Of a stretch of 64,000 bases of DNA, positions 1-7,459 are shown piece after piece. Both the position numbers and the translations under genes were made by a program. The notes beneath the pieces were generated by a model. The model was not told where the DNA came from and did not search any database. It worked only from the letters and a program-made list of their open reading frames with translations. Positions within the stretch are counted from its first letter, which is position 1. Every line of letters begins with the position of its first letter. This DNA is from Candidatus Thiodiazotropha sp. (ex Monitilora ramsayi) (GTDB lineage Bacteria; Pseudomonadota; Gammaproteobacteria; Chromatiales; Chromatiaceae): positions 1 through 64,000 of the forward strand of contig JAHXIP010000018.1 of NCBI GenBank assembly GCA_025655575.1, read 5' to 3'.

Positions 1-255
1 AGATTGATATCGGTGACTGGATTTATCGTCATGTTTATGATGAACAATGCTTATGCTAAAGAAGAGTCTTCTAATGTATGCCTATATGCTGGGTAACCTT
101 ATACGGAGGGTTCTGTCATACTCATGGAGGGAGTCAAGAAAGAGTGTCGCGATCAAAGTTACGATTGTAAGAAACGGCAGGAAGCAAATCCCTATCTTTA
201 CATACCGACGTCGTGGTGTAACTCACTTGCTTGGAGAGATACGCTGAAAAATTAG
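1..255 (+). pseudogene. Small secreted Cys-containing protein gene (DUF1496-like) with in-frame TAA
   Basis: Frame 1 is open from the window edge to the TAG at 253-255 except for one TAA at 94-96. The N-terminal part reads as a signal peptide ending in NNAYA, followed by KEESSNVCLYAG, the stop, then PYTEGSVILMEG and a tail with three further Cys. The pattern C-x-Y-x-G-stop-x-Y-x-x-G-S-V-I recalls the short DUF1496 family, where a Lys, Gln or Glu would sit at the stop. The true start may lie upstream of the window. Reading frame and residue composition continue normally past the stop, so I read it as a recent nonsense mutation; an independent short gene starting at ATG 133 is the alternative. 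The family assignment is tentative. Confidence 0.45.
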
Positions 256-356
256 AAATTGTAAATAAACGAATATCTCGTTAAGCTTTTTTGATGAATG
301 GGCACACTATTGAACTTATATTTTGATTAGAAAAAATAAGGAATAATCAAGAAGGT

Positions 357-617
357 ATGACCAGAACAAAAGCCAATTCCATTGTTCAACAGTTGGATGA
401 ATTTTCAGCAGAGTTAATAGAGTCTGGACATTCCGTTGCTACCAGCGAGATCGCACACACTCTCTCGCAGTCGTTTAACTGTCAAGAAATTCTAACGGAA
501 GCACTAAGAAATGTGGTTGAGACTGGAGAGAAAAGCGGTGAAAGCAACCTATCTTTACACGCGATCGCTAACCTTGTGAAACAGAAATACTGCTCTAAAT
601 TGAACACGAATATATAG
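357..617 (+). CDS. Hypothetical protein, 86 aa
   Basis: An ATG preceded by AGAAGG at the right distance opens an 86-residue, mostly helical, charged protein with no signal peptide or membrane segment and no motif I recognise. It lies 11 bp upstream of the MbcA/ParS-type antitoxin-like gene, so the two are probably co-transcribed. The middle (SEIAHTLSQSF, then EILTEALRNVVE) could be a small helical DNA- or protein-binding domain, but this is a guess from pattern only. The function is unknown. The position beside an antitoxin-like domain makes a partner role possible, although it does not resemble a RES toxin. Confidence 0.6.
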   Translation: MTRTKANSIVQQLDEFSAELIESGHSVATSEIAHTLSQSFNCQEILTEALRNVVETGEKSGESNLSLHAIANLVKQKYCSKLNTNI

Positions 618-628
618 CTGGGTATTTT

Positions 629-892
629 TTGATCACTTTGTGCGAAATAGTCGACCAGGCTAAAGAAGTCAATTTAGTCCATGAGCGTAGATTAATAATG
701 CTTTTTCAAGCATTCAGCGAATTTTATCCAGATATTGCTTCAAAGGCTGCCGAAGTGCTTGGTGATCAAGCCCCCCATTGGATGGCCGCTCCTAATCCTG
801 CATTAGGCGGCTTGATGCCCTATGAAGCACACGAGAAAGACTCAAAGATGGTCGTAAACATGCTCATGCGGGTTCAGCACGGGCATTGGTGA
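629..892 (+). CDS. MbcA/ParS/Xre (DUF2384)-type antitoxin domain protein, 87 aa
   Basis: Residues about 50-87 (WMAAPNPALGGLMPYEA, then V-V-N-M-L-M-R-V-Q-H-G) match the toxin-binding domain of MbcA/ParS/Xre antitoxins. Their hallmark is a W-x-x-x-P-N-P-A-L-G-G-x-x-P stretch ending in a G-x-[WYF] C terminus. That domain caps RES-type NAD-degrading toxins. Here the N-terminal Xre DNA-binding part is short or absent, and no RES gene is next door; the nearest RES toxin is at 9131-9670, with its own antitoxin. The start codon is TTG, with only a weak ribosome site. It may be an orphan antitoxin or the remains of a larger TA locus, and could in principle neutralise RES toxins elsewhere (inference). 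Confidence 0.65.
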   Translation: MITLCEIVDQAKEVNLVHERRLIMLFQAFSEFYPDIASKAAEVLGDQAPHWMAAPNPALGGLMPYEAHEKDSKMVVNMLMRVQHGHW

Positions 893-930
893 CTATTTCA
901 TAACTCAATCCTAGCTAATAGCCTGATTTT

Positions 931-1112
931 ACTGGTCAATAGCAGCGCCCTGGTCAGTCCGTTCCGGTTTAGGTGGTCAGTTGTTGCCAGCAGACCGGTC
1001 ATTTTGGTGCAGCGCCAGCAATTGCACATTCCAGTCAAATTGACCACCTCTGCTGTTCCTATCTGACCAGCTGATCCGGGCAGGCCTGACCAGGGTGCTG
1101 TGAATGACCAGT
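931..1112. repeat. Nested inverted repeat, 182 bp
   Basis: The outer arms 931-957 and 1086-1112 are 27-bp inverted copies with 3 mismatches (left arm begins ACTGGTCAATAGCAGC; right arm ends ATGACCAGT). An inner pair, AGGTGGTCAGTTG near 971-983 against CAAATTGACCACCT near 1039-1052, is also inverted, so the stretch can fold as a long branched hairpin. Copies of TGGTCAG/CTGACCA occur throughout. It fills the gap between an antitoxin-like gene and the 3' end of the next, convergent gene. It could be a miniature mobile element, a bidirectional terminator or a protein-binding palindrome. No target-site duplication is obvious. Confidence 0.7.
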
Positions 1113-2071
1113 TAAGACCATGGATTTGTGTATAAGTGAGTTTGTATTTGTTCCCATCGCCTAAGGGTTCTTATCATATTCTTGATGTCAGGATATTTTT
1201 TAAACTCTCGCCAATCATAATCAGATTCACACCTCAGAGCCATCATTATAGTTTTTTTGTTCATGTACCGTTCTATGATGTACATACTTGAAATAGGCGG
1301 ACTACTAAATCCCTGAAAAACTTCTACTTTGTTCGCGATCGTAATCAAAAGTCTCGAGTATTCAATTGATCTACTGACATCTACGTTGCCCAAATAAGAT
1401 TTGGCATATCTGCTGGTCAGTATCTTCAACAAATTCGAATATAAACAATCGAAGAGATCATGAGCTATGTGGGGAAAAGGTGGATACGACACTAGCCTTC
1501 TGAAGGAGAGCATAAATGGCTTTAAATAATACACATGAAGCTTTGGCATTCCATGTTTTTCTGCAATACAGTCTTCTTGATGGACACCTAGAAGCGCAGA
1601 TAAGGCATCCAAATCAGCCATCCGAGCAAGAATACGGAGATTCTTTTCGTAATATATTCTATTGCGAATAGGCATTTCTCCTGGATTGGATCCTGGGAGA
1701 AATAACAAATCCCTAACTTCGGATCTTAGTTTACTCAGATGTAAATATAGATCTGCAAGATCTTGAATCGGACTACATAGATCCCAAAAAGGATGATATA
1801 TCAGGCTCTTCGATCCCTGGGCTTCTATTTCTATTTTATCAATAAGCTCGGGATTGGGCATATGCAGCCCTTTTTGGTACTTATCGAATTTACATGGACG
1901 ACTTATCGTTCCCGCATCATTAGGTTTGATTCTTTTCCGATCGAAGTGCTTTTCAAGGGCATACCCAGTAGGTTTTAGATCCAATTTTGTAGCCACATAG
2001 TAGAACCACGCCTTAACTTTTAACTGCTTGATACAACTCTTGTCGGTACAACTTCCTGTTTTCTTATCCAT
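1112..2071 (-). CDS. Hypothetical protein, 319 aa
   Basis: A complete open frame on the minus strand encodes a soluble, basic protein with no signal peptide or clear membrane helix. It opens with a Lys/Cys-rich segment (KKTGSCTDKSCIKQLK) and a region KAWFYYVATKLDLKP-TGYALEKHF that could be a small DNA-binding fold. The bulk (residues 90-319) is Leu-rich helix. I do not recognise the family. It is divergent from the small HTH gene at 2241, and the shared promoter region carries repeated AGTCACG elements, suggesting common regulation. Its stop codon abuts the long inverted repeat. AT content is higher than in the core genes, in keeping with an accessory origin. Confidence 0.6.
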   Translation of the reverse strand: MDKKTGSCTDKSCIKQLKVKAWFYYVATKLDLKPTGYALEKHFDRKRIKPNDAGTISRPCKFDKYQKGLHMPNPELIDKIEIEAQGSKSLIYHPFWDLCSPIQDLADLYLHLSKLRSEVRDLLFLPGSNPGEMPIRNRIYYEKNLRILARMADLDALSALLGVHQEDCIAEKHGMPKLHVYYLKPFMLSFRRLVSYPPFPHIAHDLFDCLYSNLLKILTSRYAKSYLGNVDVSRSIEYSRLLITIANKVEVFQGFSSPPISSMYIIERYMNKKTIMMALRCESDYDWREFKKYPDIKNMIRTLRRWEQIQTHLYTNPWS

Positions 2072-2114
2072 GAAATACTTTCTCGTGGTTTAGGTACACT
2101 GCCATAGTTACTTA

Positions 2115-2233
2115 CAGTCACGCATAGTCACGATAAGAAGATTATACTTAGCGTAACGGAATGCTGAGAATGCGCCTACTGTGAAGGGGTTGCAAGATAA
2201 TCTAACATTACGAGGTCATGAGTAGTCACGACC
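2115..2233. promoter_or_regulatory. Divergent promoter region with repeated AGTCACG operators
   Basis: Three direct copies of an AGTCACG core lie in the 169-bp gap between divergent genes: 2115-2122, 2125-2133 and 2223-2231. The third sits inside an imperfect 20-bp palindrome at 2214-2233, GGTCATGAGTAGTCACGACC, only 7 bp before the ATG of the HTH gene. This placement fits autorepression by the small HTH protein, but no binding evidence exists. Confidence 0.45.
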
Positions 2234-2240
2234 AATCACT

Positions 2241-2498
2241 ATGAAAAACAAAATTGATCACGACACTGATCTAGAAAAAGCGTTAGAGGCAGATTTGCTT
2301 AGGGAATATGGACCGCTATTGACAGGTAATTCTCTTTGTAAGGCACTTGGATACCCCAGTCTAGAGGCGCTACGCCAGGCAGTAGCCAGACATAAAGTAC
2401 CTGTGCCTGTATTCTCCCTACCTAATCGCCGGGGAAAATTCGCTTTGTCCAAGGATGTAGCGACTTGGCTTGCAGATCAAAGAAATCGCGCAGTTTAG
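2241..2498 (+). CDS. Small HTH (AlpA/excisionase-like) DNA-binding protein, 85 aa
   Basis: After an acidic N terminus comes a winged-helix-like segment (LLTGNSLCKALGYPSLEALRQ, residues about 27-47). Then follow V-P-V-F-S-L-P-N-R-R-G-K-F-A-L and a C-terminal helix D-V-A-T-W-L-A-D-Q-R. This is the layout of short AlpA/MerR-like regulators and excisionases of phages and integrated elements. It starts at ATG 2241, 7 bp after a palindromic operator candidate, and is divergent from the 319-aa gene. A role as local transcription regulator is likely; control of excision of a neighbouring element is possible. No clear tyrosine integrase of its own is adjacent, the recombinase at 6316 being part of a separate unit. 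Confidence 0.6.
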   Translation: MKNKIDHDTDLEKALEADLLREYGPLLTGNSLCKALGYPSLEALRQAVARHKVPVPVFSLPNRRGKFALSKDVATWLADQRNRAV

Positions 2499-2601
2499 TA
2501 ACTGAGTAATGTAATCATTAGAAAAGGGAGGAATATATGACGTAGCGTGACTGCTAGTACCTTATCCAAACAAGCAAGCGTGAAAAAAACGGCTGGGCAC
2601 A

Positions 2602-2636
2602 AAAAAGGCCTGAGAGGTTACGACTCTCAAGCCTTT
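2602..2636 (+). terminator. Hairpin terminator upstream of istA
   Basis: AAAGGCCTGAGAG, a 7-nt loop, and CTCTCAAGCCTTT form a 13-nt stem with one mismatch, followed by the pyrimidine-rich TCTCTT. It lies between the small HTH gene and the mobile-unit genes. It probably ends upstream transcription or shields the transposase genes from read-through. It may mark the left part of the mobile unit. Confidence 0.6.
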
Positions 2637-2808
2637 CTCTTGGTTCATCGAAGTAAGTCCTCGATTCGCTAAGTATCGGTCCTCCTCCTTTCTCTGTCAA
2701 GTGTTGTTGGTGCATCGAGCCAACTGGCAGGTTCTCTATCACCTTGCATTTCCATCTATTCGCCAGCCAGAAAAGCGCTGGAAAGTCCTACCTAGAGGAA
2801 ATGATGTC

Positions 2809-4338
2809 ATGAACAAGCAAAAAGAAGCACTGAGGTTGATTACAACCACAGATATGTCAAATCGAATGATAGGCCGATCCCTTCATTTGTCGCACAATAC
2901 AATCCGTCGCTATAGGGGCTGTCTCAAACTATCCAAGCTCAACTGGGAGTTTATAAAGGATCTGGACGATTCTCAGATAGAAGATCTGCTCCAATCCAAT
3001 AGCCATAGAGTGCAGTCGAAAATCATGCCTGACTGGGCAGCAGTTCATCGAGAGATGCAATATCGGGGAGTGACACTACAACTCCTCTGGGAAGAGTATC
3101 GTCTTGCAAACCCGAAGCACTCCTACGCCTATTCACAATTTACACACTACTATCGCCAGTATCTTGGCAAAATTGATCTCACGATGAGACAGGATCATCG
3201 AGCCGGTGAATGTACTTATGTCGATTTTGCCGGGCGTACAATTCCTTATACTGATCTTGAATCAGGCGAAGAAAAAAATGCCCAAATATTTGTAGGTGTT
3301 ATTGCCTGCTCGAACTATCCGTTTGTATGTGCTGTAAAATCACAGGCCCTCCCGCACTGGATTGAGGCACATAACCGAATGTTCGAGTTTTTTGGTGGTA
3401 CCACACAGGTCATTATACCCGACAATTTGAAATCGGCAGTAACCCGAGCTGGTCGTGAACCAGAAATCAATCGCACCTATCTTGATCTGGCGAAACACTA
3501 TGAAGTCGTGATTATCCCAGCCCGCGTGAGGCGTCCAAAGGACAAGGCAAAAGCTGAACTCACGGTTAAACTTGTATATCGTTGGATATTGGCCCGCCTA
3601 AGGCACCAAAAGTTCTTCAGCATTGAAGAAATCAATGCTGCAATGGCAGAGCTTCTCAAACTATTTATCGAACGGCCTTTCAAAAGGTTACCCGGATCCA
3701 GACGATCTCGCTTTGAGGAGTTAGATAAGCCGCTCTTAAGGCCATTGCCAGCTGAACCATTCGAATTCTCTGAATGGACCTCCCCACAGAAACTAAGACC
3801 TGATTACCATGTCTGTGTGCGGGATCACTACTATTCCGTGCCACACGCCCTTGTTGGATCACGGATCGAGGCGAGAGTCACAGCAAAAATAGTCGAACTG
3901 TTCCACAAAGGGCGCAGGGTCGCCTGCCATCATCGCAGTCATGAGATTGGCGCGCATACCACCAATCCTGATCATCAGCCTATCGCACATCGTCGCTATG
4001 CAGAACAGAAGCCGAAACTTATCAAAAAATGGGCTAAGTCAATTGGACCCTCTACTGAAGCAGTAATCCAACACCAATTCGAAAGTCGTCCCCATGCTCT
4101 CTTAGCTATTCGTGCGAGCGCATCTCTTCAACGACTTGCTAAGGACTATGGTAATGATCGCTTTGAAGCTGCCTGCAATCGTGCAGTTCAGATTGACTCA
4201 CCCACAGTGAAAAGCGTTCGATCAATACTCCAGCGGGGCTTGGATGCTCAGCGTGATGAATCGCTCTCTATCCAGGTGAACTTACCATTCCACAATAATC
4301 TACGTGGTGCTGAATATTATGCTGATGGGGGGCAATAA
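2809..4338 (+). CDS. istA: IS21 family transposase IstA, 509 aa
   Basis: IstA is the DDE transposase of IS21 elements, cutting and joining transposon ends together with its ATPase helper IstB. The protein has an N-terminal HTH (MIGRSLHLSHNTIRRY). An RNase H-fold core carries the likely acidic residues: YVDFAGRTI (Asp), VIIPDNLKSAV (Asp) and PKDKAKAEL (Glu). A C-terminal part follows with H-Y-Y-S-V-P-H, typical of the family. I place the start at ATG 2809, eight bases after AGAGGAA, rather than at the earlier in-frame codon at 2701. At about 509 aa it is within the longer IstA class. All three acidic residues are present, so it is probably functional. Confidence 0.93.
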   Translation: MNKQKEALRLITTTDMSNRMIGRSLHLSHNTIRRYRGCLKLSKLNWEFIKDLDDSQIEDLLQSNSHRVQSKIMPDWAAVHREMQYRGVTLQLLWEEYRLANPKHSYAYSQFTHYYRQYLGKIDLTMRQDHRAGECTYVDFAGRTIPYTDLESGEEKNAQIFVGVIACSNYPFVCAVKSQALPHWIEAHNRMFEFFGGTTQVIIPDNLKSAVTRAGREPEINRTYLDLAKHYEVVIIPARVRRPKDKAKAELTVKLVYRWILARLRHQKFFSIEEINAAMAELLKLFIERPFKRLPGSRRSRFEELDKPLLRPLPAEPFEFSEWTSPQKLRPDYHVCVRDHYYSVPHALVGSRIEARVTAKIVELFHKGRRVACHHRSHEIGAHTTNPDHQPIAHRRYAEQKPKLIKKWAKSIGPSTEAVIQHQFESRPHALLAIRASASLQRLAKDYGNDRFEAACNRAVQIDSPTVKSVRSILQRGLDAQRDESLSIQVNLPFHNNLRGAEYYADGGQ

Positions 4339-5073
4339 ATGCTCATAAATCAAACAATTCAAGAGCTCAAGGACATGAAACTCCACGGTATCGTCAACAT
4401 GCTGGAAGAGATGCGTGTGAACACAAGCTTACAAGAGCTGAGTTTTGAGGAAAAACTAGGGATGTGTGTAGATGCGGAAAGACAAACCCGCGAAAACCGT
4501 CGCCTAGCCCGCCTACTCAGACAAGCAAAGCTCAAAGTGCAAGCCAGTCCAGAGGATATTGATTTTTCTGCAACTCGGGGACTGGACCGACAGGTTTACG
4601 GTAATCTAGTGACCTGCGATTGGATATCTAAATCACTCAATACCATTATTACCGGACCAACCGGTGTCGGTAAGACATGGATAGCCTGTGCACTAGGTCA
4701 GCAAGCTGCGAGAAAAGGTAAATCAGTACTCTATAAAAGGCTGTCTCGCCTTCTAGAGGAGCTTGAAATCGCCTTTGGTGACGGAAGTTTGGTTAAGGTC
4801 CGAGCAAAACTGGCAAAAATGGACCTTATCATCCTGGATGATTGGGCACTGGCCCCCATGACAAAACGGGGGAGACACGAACTACTTGAGCTAATTGACG
4901 ATCGTATTGGGTCTGGCTCGATTCTGATCACCTCTCAGCTACCTGTGGATCAGTGGCATGAATATATCGGTGAGCCGACACTAGCAGATGCCATCTTGGA
5001 CCGGATTGTCCATAGATCCCATAAGATCGAGCTGCGAGGTGATTCCATGCGCAAGCTGAAAGAGTCGATCTAA
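4339..5073 (+). CDS. istB: IS21 family helper ATPase IstB, 244 aa
   Basis: IstB is the AAA+ ATPase (DnaC/DnaA-like) that selects and remodels target DNA for IstA. The N-terminal helical domain (IQELKDMKLHGIVNMLEEM) is followed by Walker A GPTGVGKT at residues 106-113 and Walker B (LIILDDWAL) near 165. The sensor region ITSQLPVDQWHE and the conserved ILDRIVHRSHKIEL-RGDSMRK end are also present. The ATG directly follows the istA stop codon and uses a G-rich ribosome site inside istA's 3' end, implying coupled translation. Length and motifs are those of an intact family member. Confidence 0.95.
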   Translation: MLINQTIQELKDMKLHGIVNMLEEMRVNTSLQELSFEEKLGMCVDAERQTRENRRLARLLRQAKLKVQASPEDIDFSATRGLDRQVYGNLVTCDWISKSLNTIITGPTGVGKTWIACALGQQAARKGKSVLYKRLSRLLEELEIAFGDGSLVKVRAKLAKMDLIILDDWALAPMTKRGRHELLELIDDRIGSGSILITSQLPVDQWHEYIGEPTLADAILDRIVHRSHKIELRGDSMRKLKESI

Positions 5074-5083
5074 GGGGAGCTGT

Positions 5084-6319
5084 ATGTATAAAACCAACAG
5101 TACAAACGGCTCCAATAGCTCGATGCAATCCAAGAGTTTCGTTCAACTCCAGCCTGATCTCCTCTTTGAAGAGAATAACGCCCACAATCCTGATCGCCTG
5201 ATTATCGACCAGGTCTTCGAGCACTACAGCAAAACGCTTAAACTGAAACCGAAACTGGCACAGATGCTCATCAGCCGAAAAATCGCCCCTGAGTACATCG
5301 ACCAGTTTCAGATCGGTTTTGCCGACAGGTCACTGGGATTTGAGCTTCAGTCACCGAAATGCCTCCTGGGTTCCCGCAATCGCGGTCATTTACAGCGTTT
5401 GGGCCTGCTCAAGGACTCAGGGCACGAGTTCTTTCGTGGGTCCTTAGTGATACCCTTCTTCGATGATAAAGGTCAGATTGTCGGTGCCTACGGACGCCGG
5501 CCTCGCCATCAGCGACGATCACCCGCCTATCATCTCTATTGGAACGCCCAGCAGGTACCCCTATTTATTGCTACTGATCAGCGGTTACCCAGCTCTCTTA
5601 TTCTATGCAAGAGTGCTTTAGATGCCTTGACGTTACTAACAGCAGGGTTTACCAACGTAGTTGCAACAATGGGCATGAAAGGCTTCAATGATGTCCAGCT
5701 TTCACGATTGCAGGGGGATGGCGTCAGATGTGTTTACCTGGCTTTCGATAACACCCCACCAGCCGACCGATATGCACTTTTAGTAGCCCAGGCCTTGGAT
5801 GCCGTGGGTATACAGGCTTATCGGATAGAACTGCCAGCAGGACAGGATGTGAATAGCTTTGCCTTGACGCAGATAGATGTGTCGGGTGCCTTCAGGCGTC
5901 TTCTGCAAGCGTCTGCGCCCCTAAAACAGTCCTATGGTGCTCTCGTTTCTGACGCATTGGTCCGCTGGCAGACTCAGATTGAGACGCTGGAGGACTGTAT
6001 TCAATTCTACTTGGAGGAGATTCGACATACTGGAATATCTACCAAAACGCTCAATGCCAGTCGTGTCCATCTGGAGCGATTCCAGAGCTTCTGTCTAGCG
6101 ATTGGGATCGAAAACTTGGCAGATCTAACCACTGATGTTCTTGAATCCTATCGGCAGTATCTTCTAAGAGAAAAGAACGTCTTCACGGGCAAGGTAACCT
6201 CGCGGTGTACCCAGTTTGAACGCTTACAAGCCGTCATCCGAATGCTGGCAAGGCTGCACTACTACCGCATCATTCCGGAGCCTCTATCCCCAGTAAGCCA
6301 CAGTGAGGCCATTAATTGA
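5084..6319 (+). CDS. DnaG/Toprim-like protein fused to a recombinase-type core-binding domain, 411 aa
   Basis: Residues about 40-280 resemble the catalytic core of DnaG primase: a helical lead-in (QMLISRKIAPEYIDQFQIGFA), RGSLVIPFFDDKGQIVGAYG at 118-137, then a Toprim fold. The key Toprim residues are changed. The Glu of the EG-x-x-x-D motif is Lys176 (CKSALD), and the DxD motif reads D222-N-T224, so primase or nuclease chemistry is unlikely. There is no CHC2 zinc domain. Residues about 295-395 look like a SAM-like core-binding domain of tyrosine recombinases (C-I-Q-F-Y-L-E-E-I-R, then SRVHLERFQSFC). The gene sits between istB and the recombinase. I infer a DNA-binding accessory factor of the mobile unit; the exact role is unknown. 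Confidence 0.7.
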   Translation: MYKTNSTNGSNSSMQSKSFVQLQPDLLFEENNAHNPDRLIIDQVFEHYSKTLKLKPKLAQMLISRKIAPEYIDQFQIGFADRSLGFELQSPKCLLGSRNRGHLQRLGLLKDSGHEFFRGSLVIPFFDDKGQIVGAYGRRPRHQRRSPAYHLYWNAQQVPLFIATDQRLPSSLILCKSALDALTLLTAGFTNVVATMGMKGFNDVQLSRLQGDGVRCVYLAFDNTPPADRYALLVAQALDAVGIQAYRIELPAGQDVNSFALTQIDVSGAFRRLLQASAPLKQSYGALVSDALVRWQTQIETLEDCIQFYLEEIRHTGISTKTLNASRVHLERFQSFCLAIGIENLADLTTDVLESYRQYLLREKNVFTGKVTSRCTQFERLQAVIRMLARLHYYRIIPEPLSPVSHSEAIN

Positions 6320-7260
6320 GCAAGGCGCTCAACCTCGAAGAACTCGGCCATTGTGCCGAGTTCTATTTTGAGGACTGCCTGGCGCTTGGTGAGAGTAATT
6401 ATACGCTCAAAACCAAGCGGTTACTGCTGTCCAGGTTCATTGACTGGGCAGCAATCCAGGAGATCTACCACCTTCAGCAGCTGGATCTCCTCGTGCTAGA
6501 GAAGTATCGGCGCTATCTGAACCGATATCGTAAGAGAAACGGCCAACCACTGGACATCAGCACACAGTATGCCCGTTTGATGGCGGTAACCAAATTCATC
6601 AAAACCATGGATTACTATGACGTCATCGATGGCACATTCGCCAAGAAATTTCGTTTGCCCCGTATTCCACGGCGATTACCCAAAGACATCCCTACCGTTG
6701 AAGACATTGAGCGTGTGCTGGACCAAGCCCTGATTATGGGGCGTCTGGGGCTGAGAAACCGTGCAATCATCGAAGTGTTCTACGCAACAGGCATTCGCCG
6801 TATCGAGCTGGTCAATATCAATATCATGGACATCGATTTCCAGCGGCAGATACTCACGGTCAGAGAGGGAAAACACAAAAATGACCGCAATGTTCCCATC
6901 GCACGGCGAGCGCTCGACTGGGTTGAGCGATATCTGACAGAGACTCGCCCCCGGCTTGCCACACTGTCCTCAGGAGAGGCGTTATTTCTGACAGAGGCAG
7001 GCCAACGAATGAAACCCCATAAAGTCACCGGTATGGTGACCAAATGCGTGGACAGGTCTGGTATCGACAAAAAAGGTGCCTGCCACCTTCTCCGGCACGC
7101 CACAGCCACCGAAATGCTTCGCCATGGGGCAGATATCCGCCAGGTCCAGGAGATGCTGGGGCACAGTGACATCTCCTCAACCCAGATCTATGCCCATGTG
7201 ACAATTCTGGATTTGAACCGGGTCTACTATGAGACGCACCCGGCTGCGAAGGAGGAATAG
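6316..7260 (+). CDS. Tyrosine recombinase (XerC/D-like), 314 aa
   Basis: This is a site-specific recombinase of the phage-integrase fold, with an N-terminal core-binding domain (residues 10-105) and a catalytic domain. Visible active-site residues are Arg161 (YATGIRRIEL), a beta-hairpin Lys near 186, His257 and Arg260 (CHLLRHATATEML), His283 (LGHSDISST) and the nucleophile Tyr292 (IYAHV). All six are intact. The start is TTG at 6316, inside the stop of the preceding gene (TTGA overlap), which implies translational coupling to the Toprim-like protein. Its position as fourth gene of an IS21-type operon suggests resolution of cointegrates or integration at a specific site (inference). Confidence 0.88.
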   Translation: MSKALNLEELGHCAEFYFEDCLALGESNYTLKTKRLLLSRFIDWAAIQEIYHLQQLDLLVLEKYRRYLNRYRKRNGQPLDISTQYARLMAVTKFIKTMDYYDVIDGTFAKKFRLPRIPRRLPKDIPTVEDIERVLDQALIMGRLGLRNRAIIEVFYATGIRRIELVNINIMDIDFQRQILTVREGKHKNDRNVPIARRALDWVERYLTETRPRLATLSSGEALFLTEAGQRMKPHKVTGMVTKCVDRSGIDKKGACHLLRHATATEMLRHGADIRQVQEMLGHSDISSTQIYAHVTILDLNRVYYETHPAAKEE

Positions 7261-7350
7261 GAATACGATCCAGCCACAAGTAATCTATATCTTATTGATT
7301 ATATTGAATATTCATCTGTGCCAAATGATGCGGATTATCTAGAATACTAA
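7261..7350 (+). other. Short open tail after the recombinase stop, probable gene remnant
   Basis: Directly after the TAG of the recombinase gene the same frame stays open for 29 codons to TAA 7348-7350. It reads EYDPATSNLYL and then DYIEYSSVPNDADYLEY, protein-like in composition. It may be the 3' end of a gene interrupted by the mobile unit, or an extension lost through a nonsense change. No start codon or ribosome site is evident. Confidence 0.3.
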
Positions 7351-7459
7351 TGCACAATATTTATGCCTATATGTAACAGATGATTAATGTCTATTGTAAT
7401 GTCAATTAATATGTCTATAATATGGTTGTGTGATAAATGGTGAGTACTGGGTTATAGCG

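Larger units (their letters stand above)
2527..7260 (+). mobile_element. IS21-like unit: istA, istB, Toprim-fusion, tyrosine recombinase
   Basis: Four co-directional genes are packed without gaps: istA ends at 4338, istB starts at 4339, the Toprim-fusion gene follows after 10 bp, and the recombinase gene overlaps it by 4 bp (TTGA). IS21 elements normally carry only istA and istB, so the last two genes appear to be part of a larger transposition unit. The ends are not proven. I could find no long terminal inverted repeat, but the nonamer GGAGGAATA occurs at 2527-2535 and again at 7251-7259 and could be a boundary repeat. The coordinates given are those of this candidate repeat. Confidence 0.5.

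Noticed and set aside
94..96. Stop-codon recoding (selenocysteine-like) at the in-frame TAA
   Set aside because: Selenocysteine uses TGA, and no recoding hairpin is visible; a nonsense mutation or sequence error is simpler.
5084..6319. Active DNA primase
   Set aside because: It lacks the zinc domain and the Toprim Glu and second Asp are substituted.
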